DNA from: Sphaerothrix gracilis
Lineage (GTDB): Bacteria; Cyanobacteriota; Cyanobacteriia; Phormidesmidales; Phormidesmidaceae
Reading direction: 5' to 3'
DNA length: 64,000 nucleotides
Assembly (NCBI RefSeq): GCF_030405905.1
Contig: NZ_JASATW010000027.1
Span: 1-64,000 of the forward strand
Part shown: positions 49,229 to 57,685 of the stretch, piece after piece
Layout: each line of letters starts with the position of its first letter
How positions within the stretch are numbered: position 1 is the first letter of the stretch
Program-made: the position numbers and the translations under genes
The notes under the pieces: generated by a model
What the model saw: the letters and a program-made list of their open reading frames with translations, nothing else
What the model was told of the DNA's origin: nothing
The model's database searches: none

Positions 49229-50323
49229 ATGATAGTCAACACCACCTTCGATATTCCGACTCAGATTGCAAAAGGACTGGCCGATGGCAGTTTAGAAAGA
49301 ATTGGCGGCGTGGTGCGGAATGCTAACACCAAACAGGTTGTGACCTGGCTGAGGGAAGTTCCTGGAAACTCAGCTCAAATTGTTCCAGGATTATCCCAGC
49401 TAACTGCGGTTGCCAGTATTCTCAATTTGGGCGTTTCAGTGGCAGGTTTCGCGCTAATTCTGCAGAAGCTTAACCAGCTTGAGGAAAGCTTGAAAGATAC
49501 TCAGGCTGTCCTAGAAAAGATTGATCGCAAAATTGAGTTGGGCTTTTATGCCAAATTTAGAGCGGCTGTGGATTTAGCCAACAACGCGATGCTGCTGCCC
49601 GCGCCAGAAGATCGAAAAGCTAGCCTACACGCGGCTTTAGAGCGTTTCATCGAGTCGCAGTATATCTATACAGGCTTGGTTGATGACGAGTTAAAGCACC
49701 AAAGTCCTGCCGTTGATGAGTATTGGCAAACGCTGGCGATCGCCTATCTCTCTGAGGCCCGCTGTTACCTAGAACTCGAAGCTCCTGAACTGAGTCTAAA
49801 CCGCCTGCAAAAGGGTGCTTCTGAGCTTCAGCCTCGACTGAAGCAGTATGTCGAGATTCTGCTAACCTCAAATCCTGCGGCCTATCTACATCCCAGTCTC
49901 AAAGAAGAAATTGACCTCTCTAGGTTGACTCAAATTTATCAATGGATGGATCCTACCCTGAGTGAAAATGCCGTATTCGATCGCCTGAGAGATGATTTCT
50001 ATGGCTTACAAAGATACCGCAGAGTTGATTCAGGTCATAAATGGCTCAAATCTTTGCCCCCGGCAGTTATCCATCGCAAAGAGCTATCGGGCGGTGGTAA
50101 CCAAAAAAAGGTGCAGGCAACAGAGCGGTTACCACAGCTTATGGACCTGATGGAATCACTGATTGAAACTCATCGGCGGTTTGCTGCTTATCAGATGGAA
50201 CTCAAAGCGATCGCGCAGCTTGGCCTTAGTTTTCAGGAGTGGCAGGCGATCGCGCCGACAGAACCACAGCCCCAAGAGGCCACAGTGATGTATCTAATTC
50301 CTGCTGAGCCGATAGCCATTTAA
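49229..50323 (+). CDS. Hypothetical protein with one span and coiled coil
   Basis: Not recognised. The start is MIVNTTFDIPTQIAKGLADG, then a short basic stretch (RNANTKQVVTWLREVPG). Residues about 55-82 form a hydrophobic segment (TAVASILNLGVSVAGFALIL), followed at once by a coiled coil (QKLNQLEESLKDTQAVLEKI). The remaining 250 residues are helical and mixed in charge. The layout (soluble N-terminus, one glycine-containing hydrophobic helix, coiled coil) resembles membrane-acting effector or pore proteins in prokaryotic conflict systems, but this is only a shape argument. It lies just before the Nit1C cluster and is convergent with its flavoprotein gene. Confidence 0.6.
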   Translation: MIVNTTFDIPTQIAKGLADGSLERIGGVVRNANTKQVVTWLREVPGNSAQIVPGLSQLTAVASILNLGVSVAGFALILQKLNQLEESLKDTQAVLEKIDRKIELGFYAKFRAAVDLANNAMLLPAPEDRKASLHAALERFIESQYIYTGLVDDELKHQSPAVDEYWQTLAIAYLSEARCYLELEAPELSLNRLQKGASELQPRLKQYVEILLTSNPAAYLHPSLKEEIDLSRLTQIYQWMDPTLSENAVFDRLRDDFYGLQRYRRVDSGHKWLKSLPPAVIHRKELSGGGNQKKVQATERLPQLMDLMESLIETHRRFAAYQMELKAIAQLGLSFQEWQAIAPTEPQPQEATVMYLIPAEPIAI

Positions 50324-50336
50324 GCAAGGTTTGCAG

Positions 50337-51611
50337 CTATGACCCGATTAGACAGGGAATGGCGTGAGCGGAGGGTTCAAATCGCGGGCGAGTGGGTGCC
50401 ATATAGTCTGCTAGATACTGAGCATCACTGGCAATGCCAGAGAAGCGCCCTGAACCCCAAGTGTAGAGCCAGGGGAGGCCCAGAAAGTACAGTCCTTTTA
50501 CCGTAGTCACACCGCGCCTATGGCTGGGATAGCCTCTGCCATCAAACACCGGTACCTCAATCCAACTAAAGTCAGTGCCGTAGCCAACTGACCAAATGAC
50601 GCTGCCAATGTCAGCGGCGGCGTAATCTAGGGTCAAGTCGGTTTCCTCAGGCTGCCAAACCGGCTGATAGGGCGGCTCGGTGGGGGCGTCAATCTGATTT
50701 TGGGCAATGAATTTATCGATAGTTCGTTTAATGCTCTCAGCCACTGCATCTGCCTGATCGAGGTTTTGTTTCAGGTCGTTTTGAAACTGAAGCTGACGGC
50801 CTTGCACGTCTTTCAGCCTGCCGTGTAGCTGCATTCCTTCTAGGGCAAACTGGCGCAGATCGATTTCTCGGCCGCCGCCGCGACCTGTCAGATAATGATT
50901 GGTTTTGTGACGGGCCTGCTCTTTCTGGGGATGGCGATCGATGGGGATGTCGTAGTAGCCCATCTCTTCGAGCCAGTCCACCACGTCTCTACCGCGATAA
51001 CGCCGGGGCGATCGCGGCGCACCTCCCACACAAAGATGCACCTGCTTCCCCGCCAAATGCAGATCCTCGGCAATCTGACAGCCCGATTGCCCAGTGCCAA
51101 CTACCAGGACTGCCTTATCCGGCAGCGACTGGGGATTTTTATACTCAGAAGAATGAATCTGCACAATGTCTGCAGACAGCCGCTCGGCAACTCTAGGAAT
51201 TTTGGGCGTGTGATAGCCGCCTACGGCCATCACGACCTGATCGGCGGTGAATTCACCAATAGAAGTGGTCACCTCAAAGCGACCCAGATTGTTTTGCCGC
51301 ACCCGCGACACTTCCACTCCTTCTTTCACAGGCGGATTGAACAGGGCGGCATAGTCTTCGATGTATTGCACAATCTTGTCCCGCTGCATAAAGCCGTCTG
51401 GATCGTCACCGGAATAGGGGTAGCCCGGTAAACGGCACTGCCAGTTAGGCGTGACTAAGCAAAAGGTGTCCCAGCGCTTAGAGCGCCAAGAGTGAGCGAT
51501 CTTGTGCTTTTCAAATATCAGATGATCGATGCCGCGCTCTTGCAGGCAGTAGCTCATCGATAGCCCCGCCTGTCCGCCCCCAACGATTAAAACGGAATAG
51601 TGCGTGGCCAT
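50337..51611 (-). CDS. MSMEG_0569-family flavin-dependent oxidoreductase
   Basis: A member of the Nit1C cluster, transcribed away from the rest. It is a two-dinucleotide-binding flavoprotein monooxygenase-like enzyme: FAD loop SVLIVGGGQAGLSMSYCL, then the NADP loop AVLVVGTGQSGCQIAEDLHL. It also keeps RSKRWDTFCLVTPNWQCRLP, typical of this family. The substrate is unknown; the cluster has been linked to cyanide assimilation in other bacteria. The start at ATG 51611 has AGGAG seven bases upstream and a TATGGT -10 element 36 bases upstream, part of a canonical NtcA promoter. Confidence 0.9.
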   Translation of the reverse strand: MATHYSVLIVGGGQAGLSMSYCLQERGIDHLIFEKHKIAHSWRSKRWDTFCLVTPNWQCRLPGYPYSGDDPDGFMQRDKIVQYIEDYAALFNPPVKEGVEVSRVRQNNLGRFEVTTSIGEFTADQVVMAVGGYHTPKIPRVAERLSADIVQIHSSEYKNPQSLPDKAVLVVGTGQSGCQIAEDLHLAGKQVHLCVGGAPRSPRRYRGRDVVDWLEEMGYYDIPIDRHPQKEQARHKTNHYLTGRGGGREIDLRQFALEGMQLHGRLKDVQGRQLQFQNDLKQNLDQADAVAESIKRTIDKFIAQNQIDAPTEPPYQPVWQPEETDLTLDYAAADIGSVIWSVGYGTDFSWIEVPVFDGRGYPSHRRGVTTVKGLYFLGLPWLYTWGSGRFSGIASDAQYLADYMAPTRPRFEPSAHAIPCLIGS

Positions 51612-51646
51612 AGACAAACTCCTGGAGCAAGGCTGATATTACCTGC

Positions 51647-51688
51647 ACCATAAAAGCTGTCTAGCTGAAAGCTTGTATGTTCAGCTAC
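51647..51688 (-). promoter_or_regulatory. NtcA-activated promoter, flavoprotein side
   Basis: Read on the minus strand: GTA-N8-TAC (51688-51675), then 22 bases, then TATGGT (51652-51647) as -10. This is the exact spacing of NtcA class II promoters in cyanobacteria. The gene starts at 51611, so the leader is short. Confidence 0.75.
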
Positions 51689-52030
51689 AGATCAGTTGGA
51701 TCTACGCTTAAAGATAGGGGGGCTAATCTATGGCAGCGTTTCAAGCCTGCATCGGTTGCTTGTCACCTATTGATTTGACTAGGGTGAACGAAAATCACTG
51801 AGTCAATACCTGGCCGTGATCGCCCACAACCTCCATAACTTTTACAGAACAAGCGCGATTGCCCGTTGCAAGACCTTAAATCATCCCTATTGCAGGTTCA
51901 GCTTCAGGCGGCAGCCTGATCGCTCAAACTGCATGACCTATCACTTTCGACAGGGGTAACTGGGAGCGATCGCCCTTTTTGCCCTTCAAAATCTACTGGC
52001 CCTATCCATTAAGGCAGACGTTGGCATTTT

Positions 52031-52072
52031 GTAATAGCGAATACGGGAAACACAAAATCAGGCGTTTAAGGT
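52031..52072 (+). promoter_or_regulatory. NtcA-activated promoter of the main Nit1C operon
   Basis: GTA (52031-52033), eight bases (ATAGCGAA), TAC (52042-52044), then 22 bases and TAAGGT (52067-52072) as -10. This matches the NtcA consensus exactly. Transcription would begin near 52079, about 50 bases before the ATG at 52128, where AAGGGA serves as ribosome site. Confidence 0.8.
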
Positions 52073-52127
52073 GGCTGAAAAGCGATTCTAACTAATCGCT
52101 CAGCGCAAATTCTAAGGGATTCACACT

Positions 52128-52610
52128 ATGCCTGAAGTAACAACTCCTGCTCACAAAGCGGGTGACTTCTTTGTTGATTACGAAGAAAAAGTTTTTCCCG
52201 ACGTGCAAGCAGAACCCGGTGAGAAAGCTTTAGTCACATTTCACACGGTTGCTTTTGAAGGCTCGATTGGCTTGGTGAACCTGCTGCAGGCGACTCGCCT
52301 GATTCGCAAAGGCTTTGAGACTTCGGTTTTGCTCTATGGTCCCGGCGTCACCCTGGGCGTGCAGCGCGGCTTTCCCAAGATTGGGGATGAGTCTTTTCCC
52401 GGTCATCAGGCCATGAACAATCAGCTCGTCAAGGTGATGGAAGAGGGGGGCAAGGTCTATGCCTGCCGCTTTGCCCTGCAAGCGCTTTACGGACATGGTG
52501 AACCTTCTCTAATTCCGGGAATTCGCCCCATCAATCCGCTAGATGTGCTGGATCTGGTGTTGCTGCACCGCAAGGAAGGTGCTTTCATCCTTGATACCTG
52601 GACAATGTAG
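52128..52610 (+). CDS. Sll0783/MSMEG_0572 family nitrogen-starvation protein
   Basis: A 160-residue protein of the Sll0783 family, the first gene of the Nit1C cluster. Typical sequence: HKAGDFFVDYEEKVFPDVQA, the DsrE-like segment TFHTVAFEGSIGLVNLLQAT, and KVYACRFALQALYGHGEPSL. In Synechocystis the homologue Sll0783 is strongly induced on nitrogen starvation and is needed for normal polyhydroxybutyrate accumulation. The molecular activity is unknown; the DsrE-like look suggests a small-molecule or sulfur-handling role. It is preceded by an NtcA promoter. Confidence 0.93.
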   Translation: MPEVTTPAHKAGDFFVDYEEKVFPDVQAEPGEKALVTFHTVAFEGSIGLVNLLQATRLIRKGFETSVLLYGPGVTLGVQRGFPKIGDESFPGHQAMNNQLVKVMEEGGKVYACRFALQALYGHGEPSLIPGIRPINPLDVLDLVLLHRKEGAFILDTWTM

Positions 52611-52726
52611 CCCCTGCAGACTGGGCACGGGCTATGGCCCTTTGCCCCTCTGGCTAATATTCATCGGGTGGGTATGCTTTCAGCTTTAACCATCCTGCGT
52701 GAGCGATCGCCTACAATTTCCCAGCC

Positions 52727-53764
52727 ATGACCCTAGACGACGCCAAAACTATTCGAGTTGCTGCCGCTCAGCTCAGCCCGGTGTTGCACAGTCGTGACGG
52801 CACTACAGAAAAAGTATTGGCGGCGATCGCGGCGGCGGCTGAGTCTGGGGTGAGGCTCATTGTCTTTCCAGAAACGTTTATTCCCTACTATCCCTACTTC
52901 TCCTTTGTGCAGCCGCCCGTCCTTATGGGTAAGGCCCACATGCAGCTCTATGAGCAGGCTGTAGAAGTGCCCAGCCCGGTGACGGATGCCATCAGCCGCG
53001 CTGCCCGTTCCTACGGCATGGTGGTGGTGGCAGGGATAAATGAACGCGACAAGGGTTCCCTCTACAACACCCAGCTTATCTTTGACGCCGACGGTGCGCT
53101 GCTGCTGAAGCGACGCAAAATTACGCCCACCTTTCACGAGCGTATGGTGTGGGGCCAGGGAGATGGCGCGGGTCTACAGGTGGTGGAAACCGCTGTGGGG
53201 CGGGTTGGAGCGCTGGCCTGCTGGGAGCACTACAATCCGCTAGCCCGCTATGCCTTGATGACTCAGCACGAGCAGATTCACTGCGGTCAGTTCCCCGGCT
53301 CGATGGTGGGGCAAGTCTTCAGCGACCAAATGGAAGTGACGATGCGGCATCACGCTTTGGAATCTGGCTGCTTTGTGGTGAATGCCACGGGCTGGCTCTC
53401 TGATGAGCAGAAGCAACAGATTGTCCCTGACGAGAAGCTGCAAAAAGTCCTCAGTGGCGGCTGCTACACGGCCATCATCAGCCCAGAAGGTGTCCCCCTC
53501 TGTGAGCCGATTACGGCAGGGGAAGGCTTGGCGATCGCTGATCTTGACTTTTCTCTGATTACCAAGCGCAAACGCATGATGGATTCTGTTGGTCACTACG
53601 CCCGGCCTGATCTGCTGCAGCTCAAACATACGTCTAGCCGGTGGTCTCCCCTGGCTGCTGACGCGACCTCATTCGACGCTGATCATGGCAGACCATCTTC
53701 CCTGCCTTTCTCATCGCCGCTCCCAGAACCTTTATCTCAAGCGGCTGAAAATAACGCCGAATGA
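52727..53764 (+). CDS. Nit1-type nitrilase
   Basis: A branch-1 nitrilase (C-N hydrolase) of the Nit1C cluster. The catalytic triad is visible as Glu49 (LIVFPETFIPYYP), Lys131 (RRKITPTFHERMVWG) and Cys165 (GALACWEHYNP). Nitrilases turn R-CN into a carboxylic acid and ammonia, so the enzyme can release nitrogen from nitriles; a link of this cluster to growth on cyanide has been reported for heterotrophic bacteria. The length of 345 is normal, with an extra 35-residue variable tail. It is the second gene of the NtcA-controlled operon. Confidence 0.95.
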   Translation: MTLDDAKTIRVAAAQLSPVLHSRDGTTEKVLAAIAAAAESGVRLIVFPETFIPYYPYFSFVQPPVLMGKAHMQLYEQAVEVPSPVTDAISRAARSYGMVVVAGINERDKGSLYNTQLIFDADGALLLKRRKITPTFHERMVWGQGDGAGLQVVETAVGRVGALACWEHYNPLARYALMTQHEQIHCGQFPGSMVGQVFSDQMEVTMRHHALESGCFVVNATGWLSDEQKQQIVPDEKLQKVLSGGCYTAIISPEGVPLCEPITAGEGLAIADLDFSLITKRKRMMDSVGHYARPDLLQLKHTSSRWSPLAADATSFDADHGRPSSLPFSSPLPEPLSQAAENNAE

Positions 53765-53866
53765 CCCTGCGGGAGGAGTTAGCTAGCAACTGCGCTTTGT
53801 CTCCCCATTTTTAGGGCAAAATCCTTCCCTGCCTACGACCCGTGCAAAACCCTCCCTTCCCCATCT

Positions 53867-54964
53867 ATGAATAAACAACGCCTAATTACAGAATTGCAAA
53901 CCCGTGGCCTTAAACTCATCGATGCCACTGTGGGGGCAGCGGGGCGGAAGGGTGGGGCGGGGCCATCTGACCACAAGGCGGTCACCATTGAGGGTACGAC
54001 GGTGATGGTGCCAATCTATACCGGAACGGCTGCCGAGTCTCCCTACACCGCTCAAATTCAGCCGGATCGCTCGGTGCAGCTAGAACAGGCCAGCAGCGCG
54101 ATCGCCCCCCTTGCTTTTCCCCAGCAGCCTCAGTTCTACAGCCTCAGCACTGCTGACGGCATTCCCTACTGGCAGATTGCCCTGCTCCACAGCCATGACG
54201 TGCTGGCGACGACGGTACTGCAAACCTGCAAGCGCTACCGCGATCCGGCCACTGCCTGCCAGTTCTGCGCCATTGAAAAGTCTTTAGAAGCGGGCCGCAC
54301 TTTGGCCCGCAAAACGCCGGAGCAGCTTGCGGAAGTGGCAGAAGCAGCAGTGCGACTCGACGGCGTGAAGCATATGGTGATGACGACGGGAACGCCGCAT
54401 ACCCCCGATCGCGGCGCGGCCTATCTGACTGAGTGTGCTAAGGCCATTCGAGCGCGAGTGAATCTGCCAATTCAGGCCCAGTGTGAGCCGCCGGACGATT
54501 TCACCTGGTTTGAGCGGATGCAGGCGGCGGGCATTGACAGCTTGGGGATGCACCTGGAAGCCATAGACCCAGCGATCCGCGCCCGGATTATGCCCGGTAA
54601 GGCTGAGGTGCCCCTGAGCAAGTATTTTGCGGCCTTTGCCGCTGCTGTAGACGTGTTTGGCCGGGGGCAGGTGAGTACCTATCTGCTGGCCGGACTGGGA
54701 GACAGCTTAGAAGGACTGGTGGCAGCGTGCGATCGCCTGATTGCTCTCGGTGTCTATCCCTTTGTGGTGCCGTTTGTCCCCATTACCGATACGCCGTTGG
54801 CTAACCATCCTGCTCCTGACAGTGACTTTATGTTTGCTCTGTATCAGCAGGTGGGCGCACTGCTGCGGCAGGCAGGAATGTCAGTAGCCGAAATCAAAGC
54901 CGGATGCGCCAAGTGCGGCGCGTGTTCCGCCTTATCAACATTCGAGGAGGGTTTAGACCCGTAG
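53867..54964 (+). CDS. MSMEG_0568-family radical SAM protein
   Basis: The third gene of the Nit1C operon. Radical SAM enzymes use a [4Fe-4S] cluster and S-adenosylmethionine for radical chemistry. The cluster Cys are unusual: C121, C131 and C134 (QTCKRYRDPATACQFCAIE), i.e. C-x9-C-x2-C instead of C-x3-C-x2-C. A second set, C347, C350 and C353 (GCAKCGACSAL), close to the end may hold another cluster. Barrel segments HMVMTTGTPHTPDRGAAYLT and VSTYLLAGLGDSLEGLVAAC fit biotin synthase-like enzymes. The product is unknown. Its stop codon lies inside a dispersed repeat (54961-54990). Confidence 0.92.
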   Translation: MNKQRLITELQTRGLKLIDATVGAAGRKGGAGPSDHKAVTIEGTTVMVPIYTGTAAESPYTAQIQPDRSVQLEQASSAIAPLAFPQQPQFYSLSTADGIPYWQIALLHSHDVLATTVLQTCKRYRDPATACQFCAIEKSLEAGRTLARKTPEQLAEVAEAAVRLDGVKHMVMTTGTPHTPDRGAAYLTECAKAIRARVNLPIQAQCEPPDDFTWFERMQAAGIDSLGMHLEAIDPAIRARIMPGKAEVPLSKYFAAFAAAVDVFGRGQVSTYLLAGLGDSLEGLVAACDRLIALGVYPFVVPFVPITDTPLANHPAPDSDFMFALYQQVGALLRQAGMSVAEIKAGCAKCGACSALSTFEEGLDP

Positions 54965-54990
54965 GATGGGCAAAGCAAAGCGTGCCCATC
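54961..54990. repeat. Dispersed repeat GTAGGATGGGCAAAGC...
   Basis: A 30-base sequence, itself partly palindromic (GATGGGCA...TGCCCATC), nearly identical (one difference) to 62876-62905. It begins on the stop codon of the radical SAM gene, so the gene now ends inside the element. Confidence 0.75.
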
Positions 54991-55028
54991 AAGCATAGAC
55001 ATTTAGCAATGCGGAGGAAAAGCATTCA

Positions 55029-55556
55029 ATGGCCCTGAGACGGTACAGCTTTGAACTAGCGCGATCGCACAGCCAGATCCGAGCCTACTTCAACCTACGG
55101 CAGACCATTTTCTGCGAAGAACAAGGTTTGTTCAGCGGGCACGACGCAGATGACATCGACGAGCACGCCTATCCGATTATCGCGGTTGAGCATGAGGTGA
55201 TTGCCGGCCAGCAGGTAGTCGGCGTCGTTCGCATTTACGAAACCGGGCCGCGTCAGTGGTATGGCGGGCGGCTGGGAGTGCATCCCAATTATCGGCGCGT
55301 GGGGCGTATCGGCAAAGGGCTGATTCATAAAGCGGTCACAACCGCCAATGCCTGGGGCTGCGATCGCTTTTTAGCTACCGTCCAGTTGCAAAATGTGCGC
55401 TTCTTCCAACGGCTGCACTGGACTTCCTTAGAAGAAATTAGCCTCTGCAATCGCCCCCATCACCTGATGGAAGCTGACCTAAACTACTATCCCCCTAGCG
55501 GTGAAATGCGCCCGCTGCCACAGGCAGCAATGCTGCGATCGCGTCAGGTTTCCTGA
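55029..55556 (+). CDS. MSMEG_0567-family GNAT acetyltransferase
   Basis: The fourth gene of the Nit1C operon. A GNAT fold is seen: the first strand and helices (YSFELARSHSQIRAYFNLRQ), the strand VVGVVRIYETGPRQWYGGRL and the acetyl-CoA loop (RVGRIGKGLIHKAVTTANAW, in the place of Q/RxxGxG/A). The length of 175 is normal. It probably acetylates an amine made in the pathway. Its stop codon TGA shares its last base with the ATG of the next gene (TGATG), showing translational coupling. Homologue in Synechocystis: Sll0786. Confidence 0.92.
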   Translation: MALRRYSFELARSHSQIRAYFNLRQTIFCEEQGLFSGHDADDIDEHAYPIIAVEHEVIAGQQVVGVVRIYETGPRQWYGGRLGVHPNYRRVGRIGKGLIHKAVTTANAWGCDRFLATVQLQNVRFFQRLHWTSLEEISLCNRPHHLMEADLNYYPPSGEMRPLPQAAMLRSRQVS

Positions 55557-56521
55557 TGCTGGCGGCACTGACTATAGAACTGCGGCAGGCGCTCGGTATT
55601 CGCCAGAAACAAGATATTCAGGCGGTGGCACGGCGGCTGGCTGGGATCAACGCTGAGTCAGCTGTTTTGCTAGGAGACGACTGCGCCGCGATTCCAGACG
55701 GTCAGGGCTATCTGCTACTGGCGGCAGAGGGCATCTGGCCGAAACTGGTGGAGACAGATCCCTGGTTTGCCGGCTGGTGTTCGGTGCTGGTGAATGTCAG
55801 CGATATCTATGCGATGGGGGGACAACCGCTAGCTGTCGTAGATACCCTGTGGAGCCAGTCAGCCGCCGCCGCCGCGCCTCTGTGGGAGGGGATGGTGGCG
55901 GCCGCGCAGGCGTTTGCAGTGCCGATTGTGGGTGGACATACGAGCTGTCAAAGTCCCTATAACGCTCTGTCAGTGGCAATTTTAGGGCGATCGCAGGCGC
56001 TGATTACGAGCTTTGATGCTCAGCCAGGAGACAAGCTGCTGTTGGTGAGTAATTTTCGCGGTAAGGCGCACCCGGACTATCCCTTCTGGGACGCGGCGAC
56101 TCAGGCCGATCCGACGGAGCTGCGATCGCACTTAAACCTGCTGCCCCAGCTGGCGGCAGCCGGTCTCTGCAACGCGGGCAAGGACATTAGCATGGGCGGA
56201 CTCATCGGCACCCTGCTCATGCTCCTAGAGACTTCCGGCTGCGGCGCGGTGCTGGACTTAGACCGAGTCCCCTGTCCGCCGGAACTGACGCTAAAACGTT
56301 GGTTGCTGAGCTTTCCCAGCTACGGCTTTTTACTCAGCGTGCGGCCCAGCAGCGTTGAGCAGGTACAGGAATTTTTTCAGCCCCACCCTTTGATCTGTGC
56401 GGAGGTGGGGACGGTGACGGGCGATCGCATTTTGACCCTGACCCAAGCTGACGAAGCTGCCTGCTTTTGGGATCTGCGCTGGGAAACCCTCACCGGATTT
56501 GGAGTTGCTAGCGATGATTGA
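55556..56521 (+). CDS. Sll0787-family AIR synthase-like protein
   Basis: The fifth gene of the Nit1C operon, related to AIR synthase/thiamine-monophosphate kinase (PurM-like) enzymes. The nucleotide-binding start LGDDCAAIPDGQGYLLLAAE is clear, followed by VNVSDIYAMGGQPLAVVDTL and the conserved IVGGHTSCQSPYNALSVAIL. PurM-like enzymes use ATP to activate an amide or acyl oxygen; the substrate here is unknown. Overlaps the next gene by eight bases. Confidence 0.93.
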   Translation: MLAALTIELRQALGIRQKQDIQAVARRLAGINAESAVLLGDDCAAIPDGQGYLLLAAEGIWPKLVETDPWFAGWCSVLVNVSDIYAMGGQPLAVVDTLWSQSAAAAAPLWEGMVAAAQAFAVPIVGGHTSCQSPYNALSVAILGRSQALITSFDAQPGDKLLLVSNFRGKAHPDYPFWDAATQADPTELRSHLNLLPQLAAAGLCNAGKDISMGGLIGTLLMLLETSGCGAVLDLDRVPCPPELTLKRWLLSFPSYGFLLSVRPSSVEQVQEFFQPHPLICAEVGTVTGDRILTLTQADEAACFWDLRWETLTGFGVASDD

Positions 56522-57677
56522 ACGCCGCCGCATTGCGCTGCTGACCTATTCTACTAAGCCCAGGGGCAGCGTGGTGCACACCCTGGAACTGGCGAATGCA
56601 ATTACCAAGCTGGGGCATGAGGTCTGTATCTATGCGCTCGATAAAGATGGCGGCGGCTTTGAGGAGGAACTGGCCTGCGAGTGCTGTCTAATTCTGGCTC
56701 GGCCTGCTCCTATCGCTATTGATCAGCTCATCCATCAGCGAATTCAGGAGTTTGTAGCGGCTCTGCAGCAAGGTAATCGCCGCTTCGATCTCTATCACGC
56801 CCAAGACTGCATCAGCGCCAATGCCCTAATCCAACTGCGGCAGAGACGGCCTCACTTTGGCCCGATTGTGCGTACGGTGCATCACATTGAAGACTTTCAA
56901 AGTCCGTATCTACAAAGCTGTCAGCACAAGTCAATTCAGCTGCCGGATCTGTGCCTGTGCGTCAGCGATCGCTGGCAGCAAGTGCTGCGGCAGGACTATG
57001 GGATTGACGCGCCCAAAGTGCTAAATGGCGTCAATCTTCAGCGCTTTTCGCCCCAGTTTAGCGGTCAGGAAGCGGCCATCCGTCAGCGCTATGGCCTGAC
57101 CCAGCGACCTACTTTTCTCACCGTTGGCGGCATTGAACCGCGTAAAAATTCACTGCGTCTGCTGCGGGCCTTTGCCCAAGTGCGGCAGCAGGTACCCACA
57201 GCTCAGCTCGTAATTGCCGGTGGGGCTACCCTGTTTGACTATCAGTCTTATCGGCAGCAGTTTTTTCAGCTTGCCGAGCAGCTTGATATTGTCACGGGCG
57301 AATCGCTGATTCTGCCGGGCGTTATTCCCGCCACCGACCTGCCTGACCTCTACCGCAGCGCCGATGTGTTCGTCTTGCCCTCGACTAAGGAGGGCTGGGG
57401 ACTGGTAGTGCTAGAGGCGATCGCCTCTGGTCTGCCCGTCATCACGGCCAATCAGGCTCCCTTCACCGAATTTCTCTCTCCCAGCCAAGCCTGCCTGGTG
57501 AATCCTCAAGCGACTGACGCTATTGCCAAGGCTATGCTGCGGTTGCTGCTGCCCCACGCTGCCCAGTTTCTCGTCCGCAACAGCCAGCGTATTGGGCCGC
57601 AGTATTCCTGGCAGCGATCGGCACAGCTTCATCTCGATGCCTATGCTAAAGTGCTGCCCGTTGCTCTATCTAAATAG
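56514..57677 (+). CDS. MSMEG_0565-family glycosyltransferase
   Basis: The sixth gene of the Nit1C operon, a GT4-type (GT-B) glycosyltransferase. The N-terminal part starts RRRIALLTYSTKPRGSVVHT; the C-terminal donor site shows FLTVGGIEPRKNSLRLLRAF and the E-x7-E region STKEGWGLVVLEAIASGLPV. It likely attaches a sugar to the product of this pathway. The ATG at 56514 lies eight bases before the stop of the preceding gene, a coupling start; an upstream TTG is less likely. Confidence 0.92.
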   Translation: MIERRRIALLTYSTKPRGSVVHTLELANAITKLGHEVCIYALDKDGGGFEEELACECCLILARPAPIAIDQLIHQRIQEFVAALQQGNRRFDLYHAQDCISANALIQLRQRRPHFGPIVRTVHHIEDFQSPYLQSCQHKSIQLPDLCLCVSDRWQQVLRQDYGIDAPKVLNGVNLQRFSPQFSGQEAAIRQRYGLTQRPTFLTVGGIEPRKNSLRLLRAFAQVRQQVPTAQLVIAGGATLFDYQSYRQQFFQLAEQLDIVTGESLILPGVIPATDLPDLYRSADVFVLPSTKEGWGLVVLEAIASGLPVITANQAPFTEFLSPSQACLVNPQATDAIAKAMLRLLLPHAAQFLVRNSQRIGPQYSWQRSAQLHLDAYAKVLPVALSK

Positions 57678-57685
57678 CCCCAAAA

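Larger units (their letters stand above)
51618..52127. other. Divergent promoter region of the Nit1C cluster
   Basis: A 510-base region between the flavoprotein gene and the Sll0783-family gene. It holds two separate NtcA-type promoters, one per direction (listed below), and no open frame of note. Between them lies a 340-base stretch without clear structure. Confidence 0.7.

Noticed and set aside
50895..51431. 178-aa plus-strand frame
   Set aside because: It is antisense to the flavoprotein gene, which has full FAD and NADP motifs.
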